Numbered from the stretch's first letter, positions 1 to 5,929 are shown. The stretch: DNA of 6,039 nt from Ktedonobacterales bacterium (GCA_025928125.1 JAICKD010000227.1:1-6039); one strand, 5' to 3'. Notes: generated by a model from the letters alone, not told the origin. Translations and numbers: made by a program.

Positions 1-508
1 GCGACATCAGCCCCATTGCCGGATCATCCAATCGGGAATCGTTCCAATAGCGCGCATGCATTCGCGCCAGCCGGTCGACTATTGCCGTCGCGTCTGATGG
101 AATCCTCCCTGGCGGCGTCCAATAGGGATCAGGCAGCAGATGGCGCCGCTCGTCGCGCATCAGCAGCGCCGCGCCTTCGGGTCGCGCTCGTGGCCCGCGA
201 AACGCGACAGCGAGCGTCGAGGTGGCAATGTCTCGCGGCAGGTCAGCCAGCAGCCCAGAGGCGGCCAACTGCGCCTCACGGATCAGCGTATCGCCGGATG
301 TATCGCCCAGCCAGCCCTCCAGCGGCTCGGAATACTTGAGTACGCGCATCTGCTCGTGGCTACCATCAGGACTTCGCAGCCAGAGGCGATATACTCGCCC
401 GCCAGAGAGGCCACCCGTCATCGGCTCGACGCGCGTGACATCACCGCTTGCTATACCTAGCTGCGGCAGGAGCGCCTCTACCATCGCTGGCAACGGAAAT
501 ATCCTCAT
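1..508 (-). CDS. APH/choline-kinase-like phosphotransferase, N-terminal part (runs off left edge)
   Basis: Reading the minus strand from the ATG at 508 gives 169 uninterrupted codons and one extra base before the window ends, so the C-terminal half is missing. The protein starts MRIFPLPAMVEALLPQLG and shows the N-lobe pattern of the aminoglycoside phosphotransferase / kinase-like fold. There is a glycine-rich nucleotide loop (GGLSGGRVYRL, residues 32-42), a candidate ATP-binding lysine in RVLKYSEP (K58), an REAQLAASGLL helix (77-87), a hinge-like LLMRDE (115-120) and the helix LARMHARYW (147-155), which resembles the conserved LHxxxW segment of the family. An in-frame TAA lies four codons upstream and a Shine-Dalgarno-like AAGGCGGG sits just before the ATG, which supports this start. 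The catalytic HxD and the metal-binding DxD would lie beyond the edge, so activity cannot be judged. The family phosphorylates small hydroxylated substrates, but the substrate here is unknown. It is transcribed divergently from the membrane-protein gene. Confidence 0.72.
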   Translation of the reverse strand, partial: MRIFPLPAMVEALLPQLGIASGDVTRVEPMTGGLSGGRVYRLWLRSPDGSHEQMRVLKYSEPLEGWLGDTSGDTLIREAQLAASGLLADLPRDIATSTLAVAFRGPRARPEGAALLMRDERRHLLPDPYWTPPGRIPSDATAIVDRLARMHARYWNDSRLDDPAMGLMS

Positions 509-537
509 GTACCCGCCTTAAGTGACCACCTCATTGG

Positions 538-600
538 CAACTCCTATGCCCAACCGCGGCCCCTCCCCTCGCAGGGGAGGGGGTAGGGGGAGAGGTCTCC
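538..600. repeat. GC-rich palindromic repeat (REP/MITE-like) between divergent genes
   Basis: Bases 560-569 (CCCCTCCCCT) are a perfect inverted copy of 573-582, with the three-base loop CGC. A G-rich tail follows to about 595 (GGGTAGGGGGAGAGG). The element sits between the starts of two divergent genes, where a transcription terminator is not expected, and no T-run follows either arm. The composition resembles the short interspersed palindromes found in many GC-rich bacterial genomes; assignment to a repeat family is inference. A looser relative, sharing the CAACTCCT left edge and C-rich/G-rich arms, lies at 1762-1817. Confidence 0.5.
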
Positions 601-649
601 ATGGTACCTTGGGATATTCTGAGAGTTTTCACAGAAACGCAACGAACTC

Positions 650-678
650 TCGACAGAATATACGTTGAGGCATATGCT
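650..678 (+). promoter_or_regulatory. Possible sigma-70-type promoter for the yihY/brkB-like gene
   Basis: TCGACA (650-655), one mismatch from TTGACA, is separated by exactly 17 bases from TATGCT (673-678), which keeps the important TA..T positions of the -10 box. It lies in the AT-richer part of an otherwise GC-rich window. Transcription would start near 685, giving a leader of about 74 bases before the GTG at 759. No experimental support; such matches also arise by chance in AT-rich stretches. Confidence 0.35.
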
Positions 679-758
679 CTTGGAAACGCGATTGAGTACT
701 CACAAGACGGATTCGCCCCGATTGAGAGCATCTCAGCGGCGAAAGGACCGGTACCGCT

Positions 759-1763
759 GTGCTCAAAGCGATCTGGCAGAAATTTGACCATGACTGGGGC
801 TGGAACCTGGCGCGTCTGCTAGCCTACACCTGCATCATGGGGCTGTTTTCCGTCCTCGGCCTCGAGCTGGTGCTGATGAGCCTCTTTCTGCGGATCACCA
901 GCGACAGCACCGAACAGGAGGCCGTGACCGCCATCGTGCGGCTGCTGCCGGACCGCGTGACCGCCGCCGCGGTCTCATCCTTTGCGGATACCATCGAACA
1001 CGCGCCGTTTATCCTCGTCCTGCTGGGACTTCCGATCACCCTCTGGTATGGCACCCGCTTCTTCGTCGTCATCGAGACCTGCCTCTGTGTCATCTTCCGC
1101 CGTCAGCAGCGCCGCTTCCTCGACCAGAACCGCGTCGCCCTGCTGATGCTGCTGCTCTTCGCGGCGGCGTTGCCCACGATGATTCTCTCGGCGACCTTCA
1201 CGCCAATCGTCAACGTCGGGTTGGGCCATAACGTCATCCCACATACGCGCATGGCCAACGAGCCGTTGATTGCGGCCATTGCGCTGTTTACCAGCCTCGC
1301 GCTGAACTTCCTGCTCCTGCTCACGCTCTATAGCGTCGTGACACCCGGTGGTGTCTCGATGCGCCACACCTGGCTGGGCGCGCTGCTCGGCGCCGTGCTG
1401 GCGCAGGGATACATTCTCATCTTCCCGGTCTACACGCGCGAGGTGCTACAGCCGCAGCATTTCGGCACCGTCGCGGGATTCGTCTTCGTCGTCCTCATCT
1501 TCTTCTATGCCTACTCGCTCTTCGTCATCTGCGGCGCGGAGCTATCGTCCTGGCGGGCGGGCTATCGAGCAGCGCCGCGCTCGATCACCGATACTCTGGC
1601 TTACGCGCATCCCGCGATCCTCTTCCCTATCCGGGCCGCCAGCCCAGGCTCGCTGCTTGGCAGACTGCGCACGAGACACGCGCCAAAACCTGCTGAGTCA
1701 TCCGCGAAACCCGCGGCATACGTTCTGCCGGTGGACGATCCCGTAGACCTTGTCGCCGACTGA
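759..1763 (+). CDS. YihY/virulence factor BrkB family inner-membrane protein
   Basis: A 334-residue integral membrane protein. Its N-terminus (MLKAIWQKFDHDWGWNLARLL) and six hydrophobic segments match the YihY/BrkB family. Approximate segments are residues 19-45, 83-113, 126-152, 168-195, 205-226 and 237-265. The last one ends in CGAELSSW, matching the family's conserved GAEL motif after helix six; WLGALLGAVLAQG in segment five is also typical. The family was once called ribonuclease BN, but that activity belongs to another gene; its true role, possibly transport or envelope maintenance, is unsettled. The start is GTG at 759: the upstream in-frame TGA at 723 leaves no better choice, and AAAGGA (742-747) is a somewhat distant ribosome site. 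The first helix reads AYTCIMGLFSVLG, lacking the proline that many relatives have there. A tail of about 65 residues, mixed basic then acidic (ending PVDDPVDLVAD), follows the last helix and is probably cytoplasmic. priA follows after 97 bases. Confidence 0.85.
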   Translation: MLKAIWQKFDHDWGWNLARLLAYTCIMGLFSVLGLELVLMSLFLRITSDSTEQEAVTAIVRLLPDRVTAAAVSSFADTIEHAPFILVLLGLPITLWYGTRFFVVIETCLCVIFRRQQRRFLDQNRVALLMLLLFAAALPTMILSATFTPIVNVGLGHNVIPHTRMANEPLIAAIALFTSLALNFLLLLTLYSVVTPGGVSMRHTWLGALLGAVLAQGYILIFPVYTREVLQPQHFGTVAGFVFVVLIFFYAYSLFVICGAELSSWRAGYRAAPRSITDTLAYAHPAILFPIRAASPGSLLGRLRTRHAPKPAESSAKPAAYVLPVDDPVDLVAD

Positions 1764-1817
1764 ACCGCAGCCCCTTTTCCAACTCCTCCCCCAAGCGGAG
1801 AGGGGCTGAAGCGGTTC
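1762..1817. repeat. Long imperfect inverted repeat overlapping the yihY-like stop codon
   Basis: GAACCGC (1762-1768) pairs with GCGGTTC (1811-1817), AGCCCCT (1769-1775) pairs with AGGGGCT (1801-1807), and CTCC (1783-1786) pairs with GGAG (1797-1800). A three-base bulge on the right and a seven-base bulge on the left interrupt the stem. The left arm begins inside the TGA stop at 1761-1763. No T-run follows, so it is not a standard Rho-independent terminator. It may be a repeat of the same kind as 538-600, or a structure protecting or delimiting the upstream mRNA end. Confidence 0.55.
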
Positions 1818-1846
1818 TCCCTTCCCATATTACGAAGAGGGAGAAC
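1814..1846. repeat. Second inverted repeat sharing an arm with the previous one
   Basis: GTTCTCCCT (1814-1822) is a perfect inverted copy of AGGGAGAAC (1838-1846), with an AT-richer 15-base loop. Its left arm overlaps the right arm of the preceding stem at 1814-1817, so the two full RNA structures cannot form together. It ends 14 bases before the priA ATG at 1861 and is not followed by a T-run. The GAGGGAG within the right arm is too far from 1861 to be a good ribosome site. Confidence 0.5.
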
Positions 1847-1860
1847 AGTAGCGTGCGATA

Positions 1861-4494
1861 ATGACGCAAGATGCTGACGTTCAGGGTGACGCGGGAGGGA
1901 GCGCGGCGCGCATGCGGGCGGAGATTCTGACGCCACGGGCGGTGCGAGGGCGGCTCGCAGCCGAACACCTCTACAGCTACCACGTCCCCGACGCGCTGAC
2001 AGCCACCATCGCTGTCGGCCACCTGGTTGCCATCCCATTTGGCGAGCGCATCACCGCCGGGATCGTCTGGGCGCTCGACGCCAGCGATGAGCTGACCGAG
2101 TCCGACACGGAATCATCCCGGCAGGAACACGCGCGTCTGCGCTCGATCATCCGCCTGCTGTTACCCGAACCGGTTATCTCGGAGGCGCACCACGCGCTGG
2201 CCGAGTGGATCGCCGACTACTACGCCACGCCACTGGCCGACGCCGCGCGCCTGATGTTGCCGCCGGGCCTGTTAAGCAGCATGCGCGAGGTGCTGCTGCC
2301 CGCCGAACCAGCGCCCGATGCCTCGCCGAGCCTGACCTCAGACGCCGCGATGATGCTGGGATTGCTCCGCGAGCGCGGGCGGCTCGACCGGACACAGATA
2401 CGCGAGGCGCTTGGACCACAGCGCGCGCGCGCCGCCGTCTCCGCACTGGTCGCGTCCGGCTACGCCTCGTTGGTCACAGAGATCCCCGCAAGTCAACGTG
2501 AGAAACGGCGCGAACGGCTCGTCCGGCTGGCCGGAACATCGGCGCAACTCGCCGCATGGCAGCAGGCTGCCCGCGCTGCTCTGGATCAACGCACAGGCCA
2601 ACAGGCCATCCGCGAAATAACCACTGCCCCACGGTCGCGTGGCGAAGAGCGGGAAGGTGAGCGCCTCCTGCGCCAGCTTGCCGTGCTCGACGTCCTCTCA
2701 CGGCCCGACCTGGATGCGCCCTGGCGGCAGGAAGAACTGCAACGGCTGACCCGCGCCACCATCACCGCGCTGCGCGAGTTACAGGCGGCCGGGCTGATCG
2801 CAATCGACGAGGCGCCAGTACGCCATGACCCGCTGGCTGGGCGCGCTATCGCCCAGACCGCGCCACTCGCGCTGACCTCGGCGCAGGCGCGCGCGCTAGC
2901 CACCATCACCGCGACACGCACTCCGGGCGCCAGCCACGTCTTCCTGCTCCACGGCATCACCGGCAGCGGCAAGACCGAGATTTATTTGCAGGCGCTAGCG
3001 GAAACACTGGCGCGTGGGGAGCGCGGCATCGTGCTCGTCCCCGAAATCGCGCTCACACCCCAGGCGATGGAGCGCTACGCCGGACGTTTCCCCGGCCGGG
3101 TCGCGCTGCTGCATAGCGGCCTGAGCGACGCCGAGCGGCTGGACGAGTGGCGGCGCATCCACGCGGGCGAGGTAGACGTGGTGCTTGGCTCGCGTTCCGC
3201 GCTCTTTGCGCCGATACAGCGGCTGGGGCTGATCGTAGTCGATGAGGAGCACGAGGGCGCCTATAAGCAGGACCGCCGCCCGACCTATCACGCGCGCGAT
3301 GTCGCCATCCGCCTGGGCGCGCTGGCCGGGGCAACGGTCGTGCTGGGCAGCGCCACGCCCTCGGTCGAGTCCTACTGGCGCGCGCAAGCGGGTGAGTATA
3401 TGCTGGTGGAGTTGCACGAGCGCGCCCCCACCGGGGAAGCGGATGCGCCGCCGATGGGGCTGCCGCCGGTCACGCTGGTCGATCTGCGCGCCGCGCTACG
3501 CGAGGGGAACACCAGCATTCTCAGTGATCCGCTGGTGACGGCGCTGCACGAAACGCTCGAACGCGGCGAGCAGGCGATCCTTTTCCTCAACCGGCGCGGC
3601 ATGGCCAGTATGATCGTCTGCCGCGAGTGTGGCTACGTCGTCCGCTGCACCCACTGCGACATCTCGATGACGCTCCATGCCAGCGAGCGCGCCGTCATCT
3701 GCCACTATTGCGGGCGCAAGACCAGCGTGCCGCACGTCTGCCCGATCTGTCACAGCACAAGCATCCGCTTCTTCGGGTTGGGGACCGAGCGCGTCGAGAG
3801 CGCCGTCAAGCGACGATTCCCGGCGGCGCGGGTGCTGCGCTGGGACCGCGACACCGCTAAGACACGCCAGACCCACGAGGAGCTGCTGCGCGCCTTCGCC
3901 GAGCGCCGCGCCGACGTACTGGTGGGTACACAGATGATCGCCAAGGGGCTCGACCTCCCGGCGGTGACACTGGTCGGCGTCGTCTCCGCCGATATCGCGC
4001 TCTTCCTGCCAGATTTTCGCGCCTCCGAACGCACCTTCCAGTTGCTGACACAGGTGGCGGGCCGCGCCGGGCGTGGCGCGCAGGCCGGGCGCGCGCTGAT
4101 TCAGACGTTCAATCCTGACCACTTCTGCATCCAGTCCGCCGCCCGCCACGACTACGCCGAATTCGTCAGCGCCGAGGTGGCTGCCCGCCAGCGCTACGGC
4201 TATCCACCCTTCCGCCGCTTCATGAAATGCACCTTCACCCACCGCGACCGCTACACCGCCCAGGTCGAGGCGACGGCGCTCGCGGGTCAGATGGAAACGT
4301 TGATACGCGAGCTTGACCTGCCGCAGTCGGATATCGTCGGCCCGGCGCCCGCGTTTCTGGAGCGGCTGCGCGGCTCGTATCGCTGGCAGGTGATCGTCCG
4401 GGGGCCGGAGCTACGCCCTCTGCTGCACGCGCTGGCGCATGAGGATCTGCCGCACGGCTGGGCAATCGACATCGACCCCGCCTCGACCCTTTGA
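1861..4494 (+). CDS. priA: Primosomal protein N' (PriA), replication-restart DNA helicase
   Basis: PriA recognises stalled or collapsed replication forks, unwinds the lagging arm 3'-to-5' using ATP and directs reloading of the replicative helicase. Visible in order: the 3'-end-binding domain (about residues 18-115, YSYHVPD...GHLVAIPFGER), a winged-helix-like stretch (158-208), a second one (267-320), Walker A GITGSGKT (365-372), Walker B DEEH (461-464), and a zinc-binding insert. The eight cysteines are C587/590, C596/599, C614/617 and C627/630. Then come GTQMIAKGLD (689-698), QVAGRAGR (731-738) and the C-terminal domain with RYGYPPF (778-784). All key residues are present, so it should be active. 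At 877 residues it is about 145 longer than the 732-residue E. coli protein; the extra length lies mainly before the helicase core. ATG 1861 has no good ribosome site. M18 (ATG at 1912, after GGGAGGGA at 1893-1900) matches the usual family start better, so the true protein may be 860 residues. Confidence 0.96.
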   Translation: MTQDADVQGDAGGSAARMRAEILTPRAVRGRLAAEHLYSYHVPDALTATIAVGHLVAIPFGERITAGIVWALDASDELTESDTESSRQEHARLRSIIRLLLPEPVISEAHHALAEWIADYYATPLADAARLMLPPGLLSSMREVLLPAEPAPDASPSLTSDAAMMLGLLRERGRLDRTQIREALGPQRARAAVSALVASGYASLVTEIPASQREKRRERLVRLAGTSAQLAAWQQAARAALDQRTGQQAIREITTAPRSRGEEREGERLLRQLAVLDVLSRPDLDAPWRQEELQRLTRATITALRELQAAGLIAIDEAPVRHDPLAGRAIAQTAPLALTSAQARALATITATRTPGASHVFLLHGITGSGKTEIYLQALAETLARGERGIVLVPEIALTPQAMERYAGRFPGRVALLHSGLSDAERLDEWRRIHAGEVDVVLGSRSALFAPIQRLGLIVVDEEHEGAYKQDRRPTYHARDVAIRLGALAGATVVLGSATPSVESYWRAQAGEYMLVELHERAPTGEADAPPMGLPPVTLVDLRAALREGNTSILSDPLVTALHETLERGEQAILFLNRRGMASMIVCRECGYVVRCTHCDISMTLHASERAVICHYCGRKTSVPHVCPICHSTSIRFFGLGTERVESAVKRRFPAARVLRWDRDTAKTRQTHEELLRAFAERRADVLVGTQMIAKGLDLPAVTLVGVVSADIALFLPDFRASERTFQLLTQVAGRAGRGAQAGRALIQTFNPDHFCIQSAARHDYAEFVSAEVAARQRYGYPPFRRFMKCTFTHRDRYTAQVEATALAGQMETLIRELDLPQSDIVGPAPAFLERLRGSYRWQVIVRGPELRPLLHALAHEDLPHGWAIDIDPASTL

Positions 4495-4541
4495 GCGCTG
4501 TTGTACACTGACGACTCAAGGTGTCACGAGTGATCGCATTC

Positions 4542-4546
4542 GGAGG
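4542..4546 (+). promoter_or_regulatory. Ribosome binding site fixing the exchanger start at 4554
   Basis: GGAGG, extended to GGAGGGG, lies seven bases before ATG 4554. An upstream in-frame GTG at 4521 would add 11 residues but has no comparable site and would place this purine run inside the gene. The 59-base gap after priA holds no clear terminator or strong promoter, so readthrough transcription from priA is plausible. Confidence 0.7.
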
Positions 4547-4553
4547 GGCAAAC

Positions 4554-5096
4554 ATGGTCAACACGCGCAAGTGGCTTGGCGTCGCGATTGCCGTGCTCTC
4601 GACTATGCCTGGACTCACGCTGCGGCTTGGCCTCTACCACGTCTCGCCCGCCGCCGAGGCGGTCATCTATGGCGTTGCCATCGTCGGAGCCGCCTTCATG
4701 CTCTCGTGGGCCGCCGAGGTCTTCCAGCTCGATGTCTCGCAGGGACTGGCGCTGGCGATGCTCGCGCTCGTCGCGATTCTGCCCGAATACATCGTGGACG
4801 CCACCTTCGCGTGGAAGGCCGCCCAGGATCCGACGCAGGCGAGCCTCGCCGTGGCGAACATGACCGGCGCCAACCGTATCCTCATCGGCATCGCGTGGCC
4901 GCTCGTAGTGCTGCTCTATTACATCCGCACCAGGCGCACCGCCGTCGAGCTTCAGCCGTCGCACGGACTGGAACTGGTCGTGCTGCTGGCGGCCACCGTC
5001 TACGCCTTCATCATCCCCGTGAAAGGCACGCTCTCGTGGGTTGATTTCGTCGTGCTCGTCTCCCTGTTTCTCGTCTATCTCTGGCGACTGGCGTAG
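4554..5096 (+). CDS. Sodium/calcium exchanger-like (CaCA) protein, N-terminal half, ended by in-frame TAG
   Basis: This 180-residue membrane protein contains the first alpha-repeat of a CaCA-superfamily cation antiporter. It includes AMLALVAILPEYIVD (68-82), with the acidic residue after proline that lines the ion site in this family, and NMTGANRILIG (102-112). Hydrophobic segments fall at about 7-26, 34-55, 62-86, 108-124, 139-156 and 161-178. ATG 4554 is chosen because of the GGAGG seven bases upstream. The family normally has two such repeats in one chain of roughly 350-400 residues. Here the frame stops at TAG 5094-5096 after YLWRLA, and the missing second repeat continues in the same frame directly after it. 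Alone, this half should be incomplete unless it assembles with the downstream half. A CAG-to-TAG change (Gln to stop) is the simplest origin. The ion transported (Na+, Ca2+, H+ or another) cannot be told from sequence. Confidence 0.82.
   Translation: MVNTRKWLGVAIAVLSTMPGLTLRLGLYHVSPAAEAVIYGVAIVGAAFMLSWAAEVFQLDVSQGLALAMLALVAILPEYIVDATFAWKAAQDPTQASLAVANMTGANRILIGIAWPLVVLLYYIRTRRTAVELQPSHGLELVVLLAATVYAFIIPVKGTLSWVDFVVLVSLFLVYLWRLA
5094..5096 (+). other. In-frame amber codon interrupting the exchanger frame
   Basis: TAG lies exactly 180 codons after ATG 4554, and 213 further codons follow in the same frame before TAA at 5736-5738. The next codon is CTG. There is no other stop or frame change in either half, and the break falls in the hydrophilic linker between the two alpha-repeat halves. 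If read through, the protein would be 394 residues, a normal size for the family. Confidence 0.85.
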
Positions 5097-5738
5097 CTGC
5101 CCTCCGAGGAGCCGCACCTGATCGGCCCCGCACAGACGATTGCGGCGCTCGGCACACGCGGGCGGCGGGCGTTATCCGGCGGGCTGGCGGTCTATTCGGC
5201 TGCGCTGGTGCTGCTCATCGCCGAACACTTCGCCGAGGCGCTCGTCTCCACAGGCCATCAGTTGCACATTGACGAGTTCTTCCTCGTCCAGTGGGTCGCG
5301 CCGCTCGCCTCTGAGGCGCCCGAGTTCGTCGTCGTCTCCATCTTCGCCTGGCGCCGGGCAGCGTCCGCCGCGATGGGCGCACTCGTCTCTTCGAAGATCA
5401 ATCAGTGGACGCTGCTAGTGGCGATGCTGCCCCTCGTCTACGCCATCAGCCTCGGCGCGCTCGACCCGATGCCGCTGGATACCCGGCAGCGCGAGGAGGT
5501 GCTACTGACCGCGGCGCAGTCACTCTTCGCGGTCATCCTCCTGCTCGACCTGCGCCTCTCGCTCTGGGGCGCGGGCCTGATCTTCGGCCTCTTCGCCCTG
5601 CAATTCGTCTTCCCCGACCAGCGCGTGGCAATCTCGGTCGTCTATGGCGTCCTGAGCATCGCGACACTCGTTGTCACACGAGGCGGAGTCACGCGCGCCC
5701 TCACTCATTTCTTCAGCCGACCGACCGCGCGGAAGTAA
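5097..5738 (+). CDS. Sodium/calcium exchanger-like (CaCA) protein, C-terminal half, downstream of amber codon
   Basis: The frame continues straight after TAG 5094-5096 for 213 codons to TAA. It begins with a charged linker (LPSEEPHLIGPA) and then carries the second alpha-repeat. WVAPLASEAPEFVVVSIFAW (codons 66-85) parallels PEYIVDATFAW of the first half, and GALVSSKINQWTLLVAMLP (94-112) completes the repeat. Hydrophobic segments lie at about codons 28-50, 63-85, 104-121, 137-151, 157-172 and 177-193, and the C-terminus is basic. No good ATG start exists. GTG 5208 (codon 38) has no ribosome site and falls inside the first membrane segment. A CTG at 5118 follows GAGGAG (5106-5111) at a good distance and would keep all helices, but those bases also encode linker glutamates. 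The segment is therefore either the dead 3' part of a pseudogene, a product of readthrough, or a restarted half. The family assignment is firm; the expression state is unknown. Confidence 0.75.
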   Translation: MPSEEPHLIGPAQTIAALGTRGRRALSGGLAVYSAALVLLIAEHFAEALVSTGHQLHIDEFFLVQWVAPLASEAPEFVVVSIFAWRRAASAAMGALVSSKINQWTLLVAMLPLVYAISLGALDPMPLDTRQREEVLLTAAQSLFAVILLLDLRLSLWGAGLIFGLFALQFVFPDQRVAISVVYGVLSIATLVVTRGGVTRALTHFFSRPTARK

Positions 5739-5763
5739 CCTTTAGCCGTAAACTGTTTAGGAC

Positions 5764-5792
5764 TTGACAATCATCCTTGGACGTGTTACTAT
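5764..5792 (+). promoter_or_regulatory. Strong sigma-70-like promoter for the yceI-family gene
   Basis: A perfect -35 box TTGACA (5764-5769) is followed after exactly 17 bases by TACTAT (5787-5792), a four-of-six match to the -10 consensus with the key TA..T positions kept. The predicted start point, near 5799, leaves a leader of about 140 bases before the ATG at 5939. The region is AT-richer than the flanking genes, which fits a promoter. Confidence 0.65.
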
Positions 5793-5810
5793 CATTTCAG
5801 AAGTTACTTC
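5785..5810. promoter_or_regulatory. Candidate operator: direct repeats and palindrome over -10 and +1
   Basis: GTTACTATCAT (5785-5795) recurs as GTTACTTCCAT (5803-5813), nine of eleven bases identical and offset by 18 bases, so the first copy covers the -10 box and the second lies just past the predicted start point. GAAGTTACTTC (5800-5810) is a perfect 11-base palindrome with a single central base. Repeats in this position commonly bind a repressor that blocks RNA polymerase. No regulator gene is present in the window to pair with it. Confidence 0.35.
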
Positions 5811-5923
5811 CATATTGGTAGTGATGGATTGCCAGGCACGGTCATCAGGCGTCAGCAATTAAGTGCGCAGATGGCACGATAGATCGTAACAGCAGCCGCA
5901 CACCGCCAGCACGAACTGGCACG

Positions 5924-5929
5924 AAAGGG
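5924..5929 (+). promoter_or_regulatory. Ribosome binding site of the yceI-family gene
   Basis: AAAGGG lies nine bases before ATG 5939. It supports that start, which also coincides with the usual N-terminus of cytoplasmic YceI proteins. Confidence 0.55.

Noticed and set aside
16..521. Three plus-strand frames of about 100 codons at the left edge.
   Set aside because: They are shadows of the minus-strand phosphotransferase gene, which has the coherent protein features.
601..822. A 73-codon plus-strand frame (MVPWDILRVFTETQR...) with GGAGAGG five bases before its ATG.
   Set aside because: It overlaps the yihY-like gene by 64 bases in another frame, contains the predicted promoter, uses AT-rich third positions unlike its neighbours, and resembles no family I recognise. 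The ribosome-site-like bases belong to the GC-rich repeat.
1828..1833. TATTAC as a -10 box for a priA promoter.
   Set aside because: No acceptable -35 box lies 16-18 bases upstream, and the AT-rich bases form the loop of the 1814-1846 hairpin.
2620..2670. A repeat element inserted in priA (encoding TAPRSRGEEREGE).
   Set aside because: The composition is reminiscent of translated palindromic repeats, but only a five-base stem (CCACG/CGTGG) is present, with no clear match to the intergenic repeats. A simple charged linker is enough to explain it.
3496..4242. A 248-codon minus-strand frame opposite priA.
   Set aside because: It lies wholly opposite the conserved helicase and zinc region of PriA. 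Long antisense frames are expected in GC-rich genes, and the sequence shows no recognisable motif.
4524..5117. A 197-codon minus-strand frame opposite the exchanger.
   Set aside because: It is highly charged and low in complexity, as expected for the antisense of a membrane protein gene, and has no motif.
5739..5763. A transcription terminator after the exchanger gene.
   Set aside because: CCTTTAGCCGTAAACTGTTTAGG looks dyad-like but the arms do not pair, and there is no stem with a T-run.
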